Shown here piece by piece: positions 1-9,511 of a DNA stretch of 64,000 nt. The notes beneath the pieces are model-generated. The model had not been told where the DNA came from, made no database searches, and was given only the letters and a program-made list of their open reading frames with translations. The DNA is from Roseovarius amoyensis (GTDB lineage: Bacteria > Pseudomonadota > Alphaproteobacteria > Rhodobacterales > Rhodobacteraceae). Position 1 is the stretch's first letter; each line of letters opens with the position of its first letter. Made by a program: the position numbers and the translations under genes. The stretch is taken from positions 186,001 to 250,000 of the forward strand of contig NZ_QITQ01000003.1 in assembly GCF_003260265.1 (NCBI RefSeq), given 5' to 3'.

Positions 1-347
1 TGACCAGGATCACCGGCTTGGCCTTCTGCTCGCGGTAAAAGCGATAGACCGCGCGATCGGTGAACAGCACCAGCGCCATGCAGACAAGAATGCCGACAGG
101 CAGTGCGAGCAGGGCGGTGGGCAGGGGCCCCAGGCTCAGCCCCAGCGATTGCAGCCACCAGGTGACCAGGATCGTGGCCATGGTGCCAAAGGCCATGGTG
201 TCGCCATGGGCAAAGTTGGAAAACCGCAGGATGCCATAGATCAACGTCACCCCCAGCGCCCCCAGCGCCAGCTGGCTGCCATAGGCGATGGCCGGGACCA
301 GGACGAAGTTCGTCAGCACCACCAGCGCGTTCAGGAACTCGATCATG
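1..347 (-). CDS. livH: Branched-chain amino acid ABC transporter permease, LivH-type (partial)
   Basis: N-terminal part of an inner-membrane permease running off the left edge; about 115 codons are visible. It starts at the ATG complementary to 345-347 and reads MIEFLNALVVLTNFVLVPAI, followed by LIYGILRFSNFAHGD, which is the typical LivH N-terminus (a hydrophobic segment, then the conserved N-F-A-H-G-D stretch). In the LIV-I family, LivH pairs with LivM to form the channel for leucine/isoleucine/valine or related amides. Genes for a binding protein, LivG and LivF lie upstream on the same strand, so this is one transport operon; livM presumably follows outside the window. The substrate cannot be told from sequence. 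Confidence 0.88.
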
Positions 348-388
348 CGCGCCCCCCGATCCGGGCGCCGAAATCGGCGTGGATGTCA

Positions 389-421
389 GATATCCACAAG
401 AAATCCCCATATTTATCCACA
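389..421. other. Two DnaA-box-like sequences in the livH upstream gap
   Basis: The 157-bp gap between livH and the lipoprotein gene is AT-richer than its surroundings. It contains a perfect TTATCCACA at 413-421 and a one-mismatch copy, ATATCCACA, at 390-398. The first is identical to the consensus DnaA box. Two boxes alone do not make an origin, and the window otherwise looks terminus-proximal, so the role is unknown. Confidence 0.3.
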
Positions 422-504
422 GCTTCCCTCGCCAACTATCGGCTTTTCAACACTCTCGCGCATCCCGCGCGATGCCCAAAAGGCGCGATCCAGGCCCCGC
501 GCGG

Positions 505-942
505 TCATACTGGTTGCCCGCCTTTGCGGCAGCGCCCGTCGGGATGGTCCGAGGCGCTCGCCACACCCGTTCCTCTGGCGCGCACCTCGCCATCGGCAGC
601 GATCAGAACCCGGCTGCCGTCATGCATGATATAGATGCGCGCGGCATTGTCCTTGCGCACCTCCGTCCGGCGCGCCACTCTCTTGCTGGCCTCCAGGGCC
701 ACAACCTCGGCGCGCGAGCCTTCACCCCGACGCTGCAGTACGAACTGCCACGGCATGCCGCCGGGTTCTTCGTGTTCCAGCGTGCAATCCCAGATGAAGT
801 TGTTCCCCAGCCCGGCGACCATGTTGGCATGCGCTGTTCTGGACGCGGCCGCCTCGGCCACCGGGTCGGCTCCGCCGCCGCCGCAGCCGGCCAGTGCCAG
901 CGGTGCGGCCAGCGTCACCAGCCCTGCGATAATCTTGCGCAT
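505..942 (-). CDS. Small putative lipoprotein in the liv operon
   Basis: 145-aa protein with a type II signal: MRKIIAGLVTLAAPLALAGC, where LALAGC is a good lipobox, so it should be diacylated and anchored in a membrane. The mature part has no family I recognise. I chose the second ATG (942) because a GGGAGG Shine-Dalgarno sits 9 nt before it, whereas it directly abuts the first ATG at 951. The gene lies between livF (5-bp gap) and livH and is probably co-transcribed with them. A non-canonical lipoprotein inside a liv operon is unusual; it may be an accessory of the transporter, but nothing in its sequence shows that. Confidence 0.7.
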   Translation of the reverse strand: MRKIIAGLVTLAAPLALAGCGGGGADPVAEAAASRTAHANMVAGLGNNFIWDCTLEHEEPGGMPWQFVLQRRGEGSRAEVVALEASKRVARRTEVRKDNAARIYIMHDGSRVLIAADGEVRARGTGVASASDHPDGRCRKGGQPV

Positions 943-947
943 GGTTC

Positions 948-1664
948 TCATCCTCCCAGAAAACTTCGCCGTACCTCGGGATCGGCCAGCAATTCCTTGC
1001 CGGTCCCGGTATAGGCGTTGGCGCCCTGCACCAGAACATAGCCGCGATCGGCGATCTCCAGCGCCTGGCGGGCGTTTTGTTCGACCATCAGGATCGGGAT
1101 GCCGGTGCGGCTGACCTCGATGATCCGGTCGAAAAGCTCGTCCATCACGATCGGGCTGACCCCGGCGGTGGGTTCGTCCAGCATCAGCACCTTGGGCTCG
1201 GTCATCAGGGCGCGACCCACGGCCACCTGCTGGCGCTGTCCGCCCGACAATTCACCCGCCGGCTGGCGGCGCTTTTCGCGCAGGATCGGAAAGAGATCAT
1301 AGACCTGTTCCATCGTGCCCGAAATATCGTCCTCGCGGATAAAGGCACCCATCTCGAGGTTTTCCTCGACCGTCATCGAGGTAAAGATGTTGCCGTTCTG
1401 CGGGACAAAGCCCATGCCCTTGCGCACCCGCGCCTGGGGGCTGAGCGCGGTGATGTCCTCGCCGTCCAGCAGCACACGCCCCTTGCGCAGGTTCAGCATG
1501 CCGAACACCGCCTTCATCGCTGTCGATTTCCCGGCGCCGTTGGGGCCCACGATCACGGCGATCTGGCCGCGTTCGACGGCGATGGTGCAGTCATGCAGGA
1601 TGTCCGGCCCGGACTTGCCGTAACCGCCGGTCATCCCTTCGCCGATCAGGAATGGCTCAGACAT
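948..1664 (-). CDS. livF: Branched-chain amino acid ABC transporter ATP-binding protein LivF
   Basis: 238-aa ATPase of the LivF type. Visible motifs are Walker A (GPNGAGKST), the signature LSGGQRQQ and Walker B (VLMLDEP) followed by the switch His region; LivF proteins end shortly after the motif ILMVEQN, as here. Start chosen at MSEPFL rather than the upstream in-frame Met, whose extension looks non-coding and contains the GC-rich hairpin at 1713-1731 (8-bp arms). It would dimerise with LivG on the cytoplasmic face of the LivH-LivM channel. Its neighbours are livG upstream and the lipoprotein gene downstream. Confidence 0.9.
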   Translation of the reverse strand: MSEPFLIGEGMTGGYGKSGPDILHDCTIAVERGQIAVIVGPNGAGKSTAMKAVFGMLNLRKGRVLLDGEDITALSPQARVRKGMGFVPQNGNIFTSMTVEENLEMGAFIREDDISGTMEQVYDLFPILREKRRQPAGELSGGQRQQVAVGRALMTEPKVLMLDEPTAGVSPIVMDELFDRIIEVSRTGIPILMVEQNARQALEIADRGYVLVQGANAYTGTGKELLADPEVRRSFLGG

Positions 1665-1766
1665 GGGCGCGCGCCCCCGCTGCTTCTTTCTGGTCAGAAA
1701 TACCCCGGGGGGGCCGCCCGGCACGGGCGGCGGGGGCAGAGCCCCCGAATGCTGCGGCTGCTTCCA

Positions 1767-2549
1767 TCATGCGCCTGCCAGCTCCTTGTTCTTCAGGCCG
1801 GTGCCAAGATAGGCCTCGATGACGTGCTCGTTGGCCTTGATCTCGTCCAGCGTGCCCTCGGCCAGAACCTTGCCCTCGGCCATGCAGATGACCGGGTCGC
1901 AGATGCGGCCGATAAAATCCATGTCGTGTTCGATCACCACGAAGGTATAGCCGCGTTCCTTGTTAAGCTGCACGATGGCGTCGGCGATGGTGTTCAAAAG
2001 CGTCCGGTTCACCCCGGCGCCGACCTCGTCCAGGAACACGATGCGCGCATCCACCATCATGGTGCGGCCCAGTTCCAGCAGCTTTTTCTGACCGCCGGAA
2101 ATTTCGCCCGCACGCTGATCGGCCAGGTGGGAAATGGTCAGGAATTCCAGCACCTCGTCGGCCTTGGCGCGCAGCGCGCGTTCCTCGTCGGCGATGCGGC
2201 GGCGGCCGAACCAGGTGTTCCACAGCCGTTCGCCCGACTGCTGCCCCGGCACCACCATCAGGTTTTCACGGCATGTCATCGACGAGAATTCATGCGCGAT
2301 CTGAAAGGTGCGCAGTAGCCCCTTGTGAAACAGCTCGTGCGGCGGCAGGCCGGTGATGTCCTCGCCCGCCATGGTGACGCGCCCCGACGTCGGTTTGAGA
2401 ACACCGGCGATCACGTTGAAAAGGGTGGTTTTTCCCGCGCCGTTCGGCCCGATCAACCCGGTGATCGACCCTTCGCGGATCGACAGGCTGGCGCCGTCGA
2501 CGGCGTGAAACCCGCCGAAATGCTTGTGAACGTCTTCGACGACGATCAT
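1767..2549 (-). CDS. livG: Branched-chain amino acid ABC transporter ATP-binding protein LivG
   Basis: 260-aa ATPase with Walker A (GPNGAGKTT), signature ISGGQKKLLE, Walker B (IVFLDEVGAGVN) and the LivG-type C-terminus that forms IEAYLG near the end. The Walker B Asp-Glu is kept, although the usual P-A-A-G-L-N that follows is E-V-G-A-G-V-N. It starts MIVVEDVHKHFGGF, a normal LivG start. It lies 112 bp after the binding-protein gene, with a hairpin between, and 102 bp before livF. It energises transport together with LivF. Confidence 0.92.
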   Translation of the reverse strand: MIVVEDVHKHFGGFHAVDGASLSIREGSITGLIGPNGAGKTTLFNVIAGVLKPTSGRVTMAGEDITGLPPHELFHKGLLRTFQIAHEFSSMTCRENLMVVPGQQSGERLWNTWFGRRRIADEERALRAKADEVLEFLTISHLADQRAGEISGGQKKLLELGRTMMVDARIVFLDEVGAGVNRTLLNTIADAIVQLNKERGYTFVVIEHDMDFIGRICDPVICMAEGKVLAEGTLDEIKANEHVIEAYLGTGLKNKELAGA

Positions 2550-2620
2550 GCATGCCCCCCCGTGAGGATGCCCCGCTCGACCTGAAGGTTGGCGGCGAAG
2601 TTGTTGTTATGATGACGAAA

Positions 2621-2645
2621 GGCAGCCCGGCATGGCCGGGCTGTC
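2621..2645 (-). terminator. Stem-loop after the livJ-like gene
   Basis: Perfect 9-bp arms (CAGCCCGGC / GCCGGGCTG) with a 3-nt loop, extended by two more pairs, just after the binding-protein stop codon. The T-tract on the minus strand is weak (CCTTTCGT). It is more likely an intra-operon attenuator or RNA-stabilising hairpin, which would allow more binding protein than ATPase, than a full terminator. Confidence 0.5.
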
Positions 2646-2661
2646 CAATCATGTCACCGGA

Positions 2662-3849
2662 TCAGCGATAGCCGACCGTGGTGATCTTGCCGTCCTTGAA
2701 CTCGTACTCCCGGAAGGAGCCGGCCGATTCACCGGGGCCGATCAGTTCAACCGAGGAGGCGCCGACATAGTCGATGTCGGTGCCAGCGGCGACCAGGTCG
2801 AGCGCCTTGCCCAGCTCGCCGGGATAGATCGGCTCACCCGGGGCGTTGGCGACGTCCATGACCTTGCCCATGTAGTCGGCCGGAGCCGACGACCCGGCCG
2901 CCTGCATGGCGAGCAGCAGCAGCGCCGCGGCGTCATAGCTTTCGGCGACAAAGGACGAAGTGCCTTCGATGCCGGCTGCATCCGCCATTTCGACCAGGGT
3001 GTTGCCGCCGGGGCTGTCGGTGCCCGGCACGGTGCCAAATGAGCCGTCGAGTTCGCTGCCGAACTTCTCTTCCAGAACGGTGCCGTACATGCCGTCTGGC
3101 AACACGAAGGTCGAGAAGGCGCCGGTGTCGAGAGCGGCGCGAATGACGCCCGAGCCGCCCTGGTCGACATAGCCGGCCACGATCAGCGCATCGCCGCCCG
3201 CAGAGGCAAGCGCGCCGACTTCAGCCGAATAGTCGGCCTTGCCGTCTTCATGCGCGGTCGAGATGGTGACCGTGCCGCCCGCGGCCTCGACCGAAGCCTT
3301 GATCGAATCGGCCAGCCCCTTGCCGTAGTCGTTGTTGGTATAAGAGATCGCGACCGAGGTGATGCCGCGGTCCTTCAGCACGTCCGAGATGATCTCGCCC
3401 TGGCGGGCATCCGACGGCGCGGTGCGGAAGAAGAGCCCGTTATCCTCGACCGTGCTGAGCGCGGGCGACGTGGCCGAGGGTGAAATCATCACCATCCCGT
3501 TGGGAACCGCCACGTTGGCAAGTACCGCGCCGGTAACGCCGGAACAGTCAGCACCCATGATGCCGTTGACGCCATCGGAGGTAACCAGCCGTTCGCCCGC
3601 GGCAGTGGCGGCGGCGGCGTCGATGCAGGTGCTGTCGGCGCGTACCGGCACGACCGTTGCGCCGTCCAGCAGTTTGCCGCTTTCCGACACCTCGTTGATC
3701 GCCAGTTCGGCGCCGCCCGCCATGTGCGGGGTGATCGATTCCAGCGGGCCGGTAAAGCCCAGGATGATGCCGATCTTGACATCGTCGGCGGCCATCGCCG
3801 AGCCGGCGCCAAGGGCCAGGATGGCGGTTGTTGCAAGAAACTTCTTCAT
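2662..3849 (-). CDS. ABC transporter substrate-binding protein, LivJ/LivK-like
   Basis: 395-aa periplasmic binding protein of the Leu/Ile/Val-binding fold (peripla_BP_6). A clear Sec signal peptide (MKKFLATTAILALGAGSAMA) precedes the mature start ADDVKIGIILGFTGP, which is diagnostic of the family's first strand. It is the first gene of the liv operon and captures the substrate for the permease. The substrate class is broad in this family (branched-chain amino acids, amides, urea, aromatic acids) and cannot be fixed here. The 164 bp upstream (3850-4013) should hold the operon promoter. Confidence 0.9.
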   Translation of the reverse strand: MKKFLATTAILALGAGSAMAADDVKIGIILGFTGPLESITPHMAGGAELAINEVSESGKLLDGATVVPVRADSTCIDAAAATAAGERLVTSDGVNGIMGADCSGVTGAVLANVAVPNGMVMISPSATSPALSTVEDNGLFFRTAPSDARQGEIISDVLKDRGITSVAISYTNNDYGKGLADSIKASVEAAGGTVTISTAHEDGKADYSAEVGALASAGGDALIVAGYVDQGGSGVIRAALDTGAFSTFVLPDGMYGTVLEEKFGSELDGSFGTVPGTDSPGGNTLVEMADAAGIEGTSSFVAESYDAAALLLLAMQAAGSSAPADYMGKVMDVANAPGEPIYPGELGKALDLVAAGTDIDYVGASSVELIGPGESAGSFREYEFKDGKITTVGYR

Positions 3850-4013
3850 CGGATTTTCTCCCTGTCCAAAGGATGTCTCTGGGCAAGAACCTATTGCGTT
3901 CCAAACACAAAAAGCAAGGGGGATTGCAGCGTCACGCCGTGGGCGCCGGTTTATGTCGCAGCCCGCGCGGGCAGGGGGCTCATCCGGTATGTAACGGCGG
4001 CTTTGCGCCTGCG

Positions 4014-5018
4014 TCAGACCGACAGGCGGGCCGCGTGGCTGCCGCGTTCACGATAGGGGGTGGTGTCGTAATGCGCCCGGTAGCATTTCGAGAAATGCGA
4101 CGGGCTGGCAAAGCCGCAGGCCAGCGCCACGTTGATCACCGTCATGTCGGTCTGCATCAACAGGTTGCGCGCCTTTTGCAGCCGCAGTTCCATGTAATAG
4201 CGTTTGGGGCTGCGGTTGAGATAGCGGCGGAACAGCCGTTCCAGCTGGCGGGTGGACATGCCGACATCGCGCGCCAGCGTCGCCGGGCTGATCGGTTCCT
4301 CGATGTTGGCCTCCATCATCTGGATGACCTGGCTCAGCTTGGGGTGACGCACGCCGATGCGGGTGGGCACCGACAGGCGCTGCGTGTCCTGATCGGTGCG
4401 GATCGAGGCATAGATCATCTGGTCAGCCACGGCATTGGCCAGCTTTTCGCCGAAATCGTCGGCGATGATCTTGAGCATCAGATCAATGGACGAGGTGCCG
4501 CCGGCGGTCGACATGCGGTTGCCGTCGATCACGAAGACCGACTTGGTCAGTTCCACCTCGTCGAATTCCTCGGCAAAGCTGTCCTGGTTTTCCCAGTGAA
4601 TCGTCGCGCGCTTGCCGTCCAGCAGCCCGGCCTTGGCCAGCGTGTAGGCCGCCGTGCACAGCCCGCCGATGCGCAGCCCGCGCCGGGCCTCGCGGCGCAG
4701 CCAGTTCAGGATCTTGCGGCTGGTATGCTTGTGCACGTCGATGCCGCCGCAGACCATCACCACGTCGTCGCGATTCAGCTCGTCAAGACCCATGTCGACC
4801 CGGAAATTCGCCCCGGCAGAGCAGCGGACGGTTCCGTCCTCGTTCTCGCCGGCGATGGCCCAGGTATAAAGGGTTTCTTCCGCCATGCGGTTGGCGATGC
4901 GCAGGCTTTCCACCGCAGCGGAAAAGCACAGCAGGGTAAAGTCTTCCAGCAGAACAAAGACAAAGCGTTTCGGCGTGCCTTGCGGCCGTGCATCGAGCGT
5001 GACTGTCTCTGTCTGCAT
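4014..5018 (-). CDS. GlxA-family transcriptional regulator (DJ-1/PfpI-like domain plus AraC HTH)
   Basis: 334-aa regulator. Residues ~15-190 form a class I glutamine amidotransferase/DJ-1-like sensor domain ([11 protein letters not shown], then [11 protein letters not shown] with the elbow Cys). Residues ~225-325 form an AraC DNA-binding domain with two HTHs ([20 protein letters not shown] and [20 protein letters not shown]). Start chosen at MQTETV; the longer frame upstream runs into the divergent promoter region. It is divergent from the DAHP synthase gene across 170 bp. Family members such as GbdR control quaternary amine catabolism, but no such target lies nearby, so ligand and targets are unknown. 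Confidence 0.85.
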   Translation of the reverse strand: MQTETVTLDARPQGTPKRFVFVLLEDFTLLCFSAAVESLRIANRMAEETLYTWAIAGENEDGTVRCSAGANFRVDMGLDELNRDDVVMVCGGIDVHKHTSRKILNWLRREARRGLRIGGLCTAAYTLAKAGLLDGKRATIHWENQDSFAEEFDEVELTKSVFVIDGNRMSTAGGTSSIDLMLKIIADDFGEKLANAVADQMIYASIRTDQDTQRLSVPTRIGVRHPKLSQVIQMMEANIEEPISPATLARDVGMSTRQLERLFRRYLNRSPKRYYMELRLQKARNLLMQTDMTVINVALACGFASPSHFSKCYRAHYDTTPYRERGSHAARLSV

Positions 5019-5188
5019 GGCGACGAATCCTTGCGACGTGGCGTCATCCACCTGCCTCTTTTCACGATCGGGATGCAATTGACAAGGCCGCGGGCGTTCA
5101 AAAACGACAGCGCCTGTCCGTTTCGTCTCTGGCCTCTGGCGGGCGGCTCCTGTATATTCAAGAACGTTTTCGAAGGCGGAGAGACGCA

Positions 5189-6565
5189 ATGACCGAGTGG
5201 CAGAAATCCGACTGGCGCGAAAAGCCCCGGGTGCAGATGCCCGACTATACCAACCCCGCGGCCCTGGCCGAGGTCGAGGCGCAGCTTGCCAAGTTTCCGC
5301 CGCTGGTCTTTGCCGGCGAGGCGCGGCGGCTCAAGCGTCAGCTTGGCGCGGCGTCGCGCGGCGAGGCGTTCGTGCTGCAGGGTGGCGATTGCGCCGAAGC
5401 CTTTGACCAGTTCTCGGCAGATGCGATCCGCGACACCTTCAAGGTGATGCTCCAGATGGCGATGGTGCTGACCTACGGCGCCAAGGTGCCGGTCATCAAG
5501 GTGGGGCGCATGGCCGGGCAGTTCGCCAAACCACGCTCGGCCCCGACCGAAACCCTGGATGGCGTCGAACTGCCCAGCTATCGCGGCGACATCATCAACG
5601 AACTGGCGTTCAAGCCCGAGGCGCGCACACCCGATCCGCGCAAGATGCTGCAGGCCTATACCCAGGCGGCGGCGACGCTGAACCTGCTGCGCGCGTTTTC
5701 CACCGGCGGCTATGCCGATGTGCACCAGGTGCACCAGTGGACGCTGGGCTTTGCCGAGGGCGAAAAGGCCGAACGCTATCGCGAGATGGCGGGCCGGATC
5801 AGCGATACGCTGGATTTCATGCGCGCCGCCGGCATCGACAGCACCAATGCGCCGTCGCTGCAATCGGTCGATTTCTACACCAGCCACGAGGGGCTGCTGC
5901 TGGAATACGAAGAGGCGCTGTGCCGACTCGATTCCACCTCTGGCAAGTGGCTGGCGGGTTCCGGCCACATGCTGTGGATCGGCGACCGCACGCGCCAGCC
6001 TGACGGCGCCCATGTCGAATTCTGCCGCGGGGTGCTGAACCCGATCGGCCTTAAATGCGGCCCGACGATGGAAACCGACGACCTCAAGCGCCTGCTGGCG
6101 CGGCTGAACCCGGAAAACGAGGCCGGGCGGCTGACGCTGATTGCGCGTTTCGGCGCCGGCAAGGTGGGCGAACATCTGCCCCGCCTGATCCGGACCGTGC
6201 GCGAAGAGGGAGCCGACGTGGTCTGGGTGTGCGATCCGATGCACGGCAACACCATCAAATCGGCGACCGGGTTCAAGACCCGGCCCTTCGACTCGGTGCT
6301 GCGCGAGGTGCAGGAGTTCTTTGCCATTCACCGGGCCGAGGGCACGATCCCCGGCGGCGTGCATTTCGAGATGACCGGCCAGGACGTGACCGAATGCACC
6401 GGCGGGGTGCATGCGGTGCTCGAGGAAAACCTTGCCGACCGCTATCACACCGCCTGCGACCCGCGGCTGAATGCCTCGCAATCGCTGGAACTGGCGTTCC
6501 TCGTGGCCGAAGAGCTGTCTGGCCTGCGCGCCGCCCGCGCCGCCGAGGCCCGCGCCGCCGTTTAA
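5189..6565 (+). CDS. 3-deoxy-7-phosphoheptulonate synthase, class II (DAHP synthase)
   Basis: 458-aa enzyme joining phosphoenolpyruvate and erythrose 4-phosphate, the first step of the shikimate pathway, in the cytoplasm. It matches the class II (plant/AroG-Mtb-like) family over its full length: start [67 protein letters not shown] and a C-terminal [18 protein letters not shown]. The metal- and PEP-binding Cys, His and Glu residues within these blocks are present. Its stop overlaps by 4 bp the stop of the convergent PAS-protein gene. The aroQ gene of the same pathway lies at 18437. Confidence 0.95.
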   Translation: MTEWQKSDWREKPRVQMPDYTNPAALAEVEAQLAKFPPLVFAGEARRLKRQLGAASRGEAFVLQGGDCAEAFDQFSADAIRDTFKVMLQMAMVLTYGAKVPVIKVGRMAGQFAKPRSAPTETLDGVELPSYRGDIINELAFKPEARTPDPRKMLQAYTQAAATLNLLRAFSTGGYADVHQVHQWTLGFAEGEKAERYREMAGRISDTLDFMRAAGIDSTNAPSLQSVDFYTSHEGLLLEYEEALCRLDSTSGKWLAGSGHMLWIGDRTRQPDGAHVEFCRGVLNPIGLKCGPTMETDDLKRLLARLNPENEAGRLTLIARFGAGKVGEHLPRLIRTVREEGADVVWVCDPMHGNTIKSATGFKTRPFDSVLREVQEFFAIHRAEGTIPGGVHFEMTGQDVTECTGGVHAVLEENLADRYHTACDPRLNASQSLELAFLVAEELSGLRAARAAEARAAV

Positions 6566-7191
6566 GGCGCAGGCCGGCGCACGCCATCGCTGGCGGCCAA
6601 CCGCAGCCATGGGCGTTTGCCGCGCAGGGCCGGGCGGGTCGATGGGGCAGGGGGCTCGGCCGCTTGCGCGCTCAGCGGTGTCACATGGATGCGCGACAGG
6701 TCGAACCGGTGTGGTGCGTGCCCCGTCGCCTCCGTGCTGACAAGACATCCCAGCGCCCGGTCGACCTCTCCCCGATCGCCCTGCAGCGGCAATAGGATCA
6801 TCTGCCCGCTTTGCGCCCCGCGCAGCGGCCCGGCCGGCGCCGTCAGCCACAGATCCAGCTTTGCCGGGTTCTCAAACAGGCAGGTCAGCGCGATGGCGAA
6901 ATGTTCGCGCCCGGCAGGCCGGATCAGGCAACTGACCGGCATGCCGCGCACATCCATGCCCATCAGATCGGCCAGGTGCGTGCCCGCAACCCGGAACCGG
7001 GCCAGGCCCGGCGCGATCCGTTCCAGGACAAAGGCGTTGGGCAGCACCGCCTCGATCCGCCGCGGGTCGATATCCGCGCGCCTTGGCAATTGCGGGCCCC
7101 GGCACAGGCCCCGCCAATAGGCATAAAGGGCGCGCAGCCCGGCATCATGAATCGGGGCGGCGGCGCCAGGATAGTGAACCAGGTCGGTCAT
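6562..7191 (-). CDS. PAS domain-containing protein (PAS_5-like)
   Basis: 209-aa protein resembling the alphaproteobacterial PAS_5 family: L..LY.YW..L.....P.R.DIDP..I...LP..FVLE in residues ~20-60, then [18 protein letters not shown]. These proteins are usually single PAS-like domains without an output domain, and their function is mostly unknown. The C-terminal ~40 residues are Pro/Arg/Ala-rich and probably disordered. Tail-to-tail with the DAHP synthase gene with overlapping stops. The 198 bp upstream (7192-7389) are shared with the divergent yicC gene. Confidence 0.75.
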   Translation of the reverse strand: MTDLVHYPGAAAPIHDAGLRALYAYWRGLCRGPQLPRRADIDPRRIEAVLPNAFVLERIAPGLARFRVAGTHLADLMGMDVRGMPVSCLIRPAGREHFAIALTCLFENPAKLDLWLTAPAGPLRGAQSGQMILLPLQGDRGEVDRALGCLVSTEATGHAPHRFDLSRIHVTPLSAQAAEPPAPSTRPALRGKRPWLRLAASDGVRRPAP

Positions 7192-7389
7192 TCAGGCATC
7201 CTGTCGGCGGTTCTTGCGGCAGCGGCGTGAAACGCCGCGCCCGGTTGCTGGCAATTCGATTACAATTTACCGCAGTTTTTCGGGGATTGCGCGCGGATTG
7301 CGCGTGATTGGTTAACCGGAGGCGCGCTTGCCCTTGGCCCGGTGAGCGACTAGGACAGGCCCGCACCAGGATGTCGCAGGAGGATGGGC

Positions 7390-8277
7390 GTGCTCAGATC
7401 AATGACGGGGTTCGCCACCGCCCGAGGGGGCGGCGAAGGGTTTTCCTGGACGTGGGAGCTGCGCAGCGTCAATGGCAAGGGGCTGGATATGCGCCTGCGC
7501 GTCCCCGACTGGATCGAGGGGCTGGAGGCCGGGCTGCGCGCGCGGCTGGCCGGGGCGATGGCGCGCGGCAACGTGAACCTGACGCTGAAGGTTGCGCGCG
7601 ACCAAGGCGCCGGTGCGCTGGCGGTCAACCCCGCGCGGCTGGAGGATGCGCTGAGCGCGCTTGAGGTGGTCGAGGCGCGTGCAGCGGAGCGCGGCGTCGC
7701 GCTGGCCCCGGCCACGGCGGCCGACCTGCTGGCGCTGCGCGGCATCTTTGACACCCCGTCCGACGACACCGGCACCGAGGCGCTGACGCCCGTGCTGGTG
7801 GCGGATATGGAGCCTGTGCTGGCGGCCTTTCTGAAGATGCGCGAGGCCGAGGGCCAGGCGCTGGCCCGCGTGCTGACGGCGCAACTTGACGCGATCGAAC
7901 GCCTGACCGAGGCCGCGGCCGAGGCCGCCGAGGCGCGGCTGCCGGAAACCCGGCGTGCATTCGCCCTGGCGCTGGCGCGAGTGACCGAGACGGTGCAGGC
8001 CGACGAGGCCCGTGTCGCGCAGGAAATGGCGATGATGGCGGTCAAGCAGGACGTGACCGAGGAAATCGACCGCCTGCGCGCCCATGTCGCCGCCGCGCGC
8101 GAATTGCTGGCGGCGGGCAGTCCGGTGGGCCGCAAGCTGGATTTCCTGATGCAGGAATTCAACAGAGAGGCCAACACCCTGTGTTCCAAGGCGCAGAACG
8201 CGGCGTTGACGGCGCTGGGGCTGGAGCTGAAAACCGTGATCGACCAGATGCGCGAGCAGGTGCAGAATGTGGAATGA
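7390..8277 (+). CDS. YicC family protein (endoribonuclease YicC-like)
   Basis: 295-aa protein with the YicC N-terminal hallmark LRSMTGFATARG and the C-terminal DUF1732 block (EEIDRLRAHVAAAREL followed by GRKLDFLMQEFNREANT). YicC proteins form ring-shaped oligomers and are reported to act on RNA in E. coli and Bacillus. I chose the GTG at 7390, giving MLRSMTGFA as in most members, because AGGAGG (7378-7383) is 6 nt upstream; the ATG at 7384 directly abuts it. It is followed by gmk, a neighbour pair common in Proteobacteria. Confidence 0.88.
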   Translation: MLRSMTGFATARGGGEGFSWTWELRSVNGKGLDMRLRVPDWIEGLEAGLRARLAGAMARGNVNLTLKVARDQGAGALAVNPARLEDALSALEVVEARAAERGVALAPATAADLLALRGIFDTPSDDTGTEALTPVLVADMEPVLAAFLKMREAEGQALARVLTAQLDAIERLTEAAAEAAEARLPETRRAFALALARVTETVQADEARVAQEMAMMAVKQDVTEEIDRLRAHVAAARELLAAGSPVGRKLDFLMQEFNREANTLCSKAQNAALTALGLELKTVIDQMREQVQNVE

Positions 8278-8325
8278 AGACAGGGCCGGCACATGGCCGG
8301 TAACAAAGGCGGGGCAGGGCGCAAC

Positions 8326-8967
8326 ATGACCGAACGGCGGGGCCTTTTGATCATCCTTTCGTCGCCCTCGGGCGCGGGAAAATCGACGCTGTCGCGGCGG
8401 CTGCGGGACTGGGACCCCAGCATTTCGTTTTCCGTCTCGGCCACCACCCGCCCGCCCCGCGCGGGCGAGGTGGACGGGCAGGATTATCATTTCCTCAGCG
8501 AGGCCGAGTTCAAGCGCCAGGTGGATGACGGTGAAATGCTGGAGCACGCCCAGGTTTTCGGCAACTTCTACGGCTCACCCAAGGCATCGGTCGAGGCGGC
8601 GATCAACGAGGGGCGCGATGTGCTCTTTGATATCGACTGGCAGGGCGCGCAGCAGGTTCAGACTTCCACCCTAAGCGCACACACCCTGTCGATCTTCATC
8701 CTGCCGCCCTCGATTGCCGAATTGCGCCGGCGGCTGGAAAAGCGCGGGCAGGATTCGGCCGAGGTGATCGCCCGGCGGATGCTGAAAAGCTGGGACGAGA
8801 TCAGCCACTGGGCAGAATACGATTACGTCCTGATCAACGACGATCTGGAAGACACGTTCGCGCGCCTGACAACCATCGTCAGCGCCACGCGGCTGAAACG
8901 CGTGCAGCAACCCGGGCTGAACGCCCATGTCCAACGGCTGCAGCGGGAATTCGAGGAGCAGACATGA
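8326..8967 (+). CDS. gmk: Guanylate kinase
   Basis: 213-aa GMP kinase (ATP + GMP to ADP + GDP) in the cytoplasm. The P-loop is [10 protein letters not shown], followed by the GMP-binding blocks [19 protein letters not shown] and the LID/Asp region [13 protein letters not shown]; length is normal for the family. Start at MTERRGLL; an in-frame ATG at 8293 would add 11 residues. The 3' end overlaps the carbonic anhydrase-like gene by ATGA, so the two are translationally coupled. yicC-gmk-gamma-CA look like one operon. Confidence 0.95.
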   Translation: MTERRGLLIILSSPSGAGKSTLSRRLRDWDPSISFSVSATTRPPRAGEVDGQDYHFLSEAEFKRQVDDGEMLEHAQVFGNFYGSPKASVEAAINEGRDVLFDIDWQGAQQVQTSTLSAHTLSIFILPPSIAELRRRLEKRGQDSAEVIARRMLKSWDEISHWAEYDYVLINDDLEDTFARLTTIVSATRLKRVQQPGLNAHVQRLQREFEEQT

Positions 8968-9491
8968 CGATTTACAGCTTGCAGGGCCGCGTGCCCGAGA
9001 TCGACCCAGACACCTGGGTCGCCCCCGATGCCAACGTGATCGGTAAAGTGGTGCTGGAGGCCGGCGGTTCGATCTGGTTCGGTGCCACGCTGCGGGGCGA
9101 CAACGAAACTATCGTCGTGGGCGCGGGCAGCAACATCCAGGAAAACAGCGTCCTACATACCGATCCGGGTTATCCACTGACCATCGGGCCGGGTTGCACC
9201 ATCGGCCACAAGGCGATGCTGCATGGCTGCACGCTGGGGCAGAACACGCTGATCGGAATGGGCGCCACGGTACTGAACGGTGCGGTGATCGGCGAAAACT
9301 GCCTGATCGGGGCCGGCGCGCTGGTGACCCAGGGCAAGGAAATCCCCCCCGGCAGCCTGGTCATGGGCGCACCGGGCAGGGTGGTGCACAGCCTTGATGA
9401 CGCCGCCATCGAGGGGCTGCGCGAAAGCGCGCGCAACTATCAGCGCAACATGCGCCGGTTCCGCGAGGGGCTGACGCCAGTCACGGGATGA
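8964..9491 (+). CDS. Gamma carbonic anhydrase family protein (YrdA/PaaY-like)
   Basis: 175-aa left-handed beta-helix protein with hexapeptide repeats ([LIV]-G-x-x-x). The metal-site histidines are visible in [10 protein letters not shown] and in [11 protein letters not shown], matching the gamma-CA family. It could bind Zn or Fe and have carbonic anhydrase activity, but many members have none detected, so I call the family only. It overlaps gmk by 4 nt (ATGA). Confidence 0.88.
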   Translation: MTIYSLQGRVPEIDPDTWVAPDANVIGKVVLEAGGSIWFGATLRGDNETIVVGAGSNIQENSVLHTDPGYPLTIGPGCTIGHKAMLHGCTLGQNTLIGMGATVLNGAVIGENCLIGAGALVTQGKEIPPGSLVMGAPGRVVHSLDDAAIEGLRESARNYQRNMRRFREGLTPVTG

Positions 9492-9511
9492 CCACGGGGC
9501 GCGCCGCAGGG

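Noticed and set aside
4775..6850. 691-codon minus-strand frame across the DAHP synthase gene
   Set aside because: Composition is His/Gln/Arg-rich as expected for a mirror frame, and it runs through two well-identified genes.
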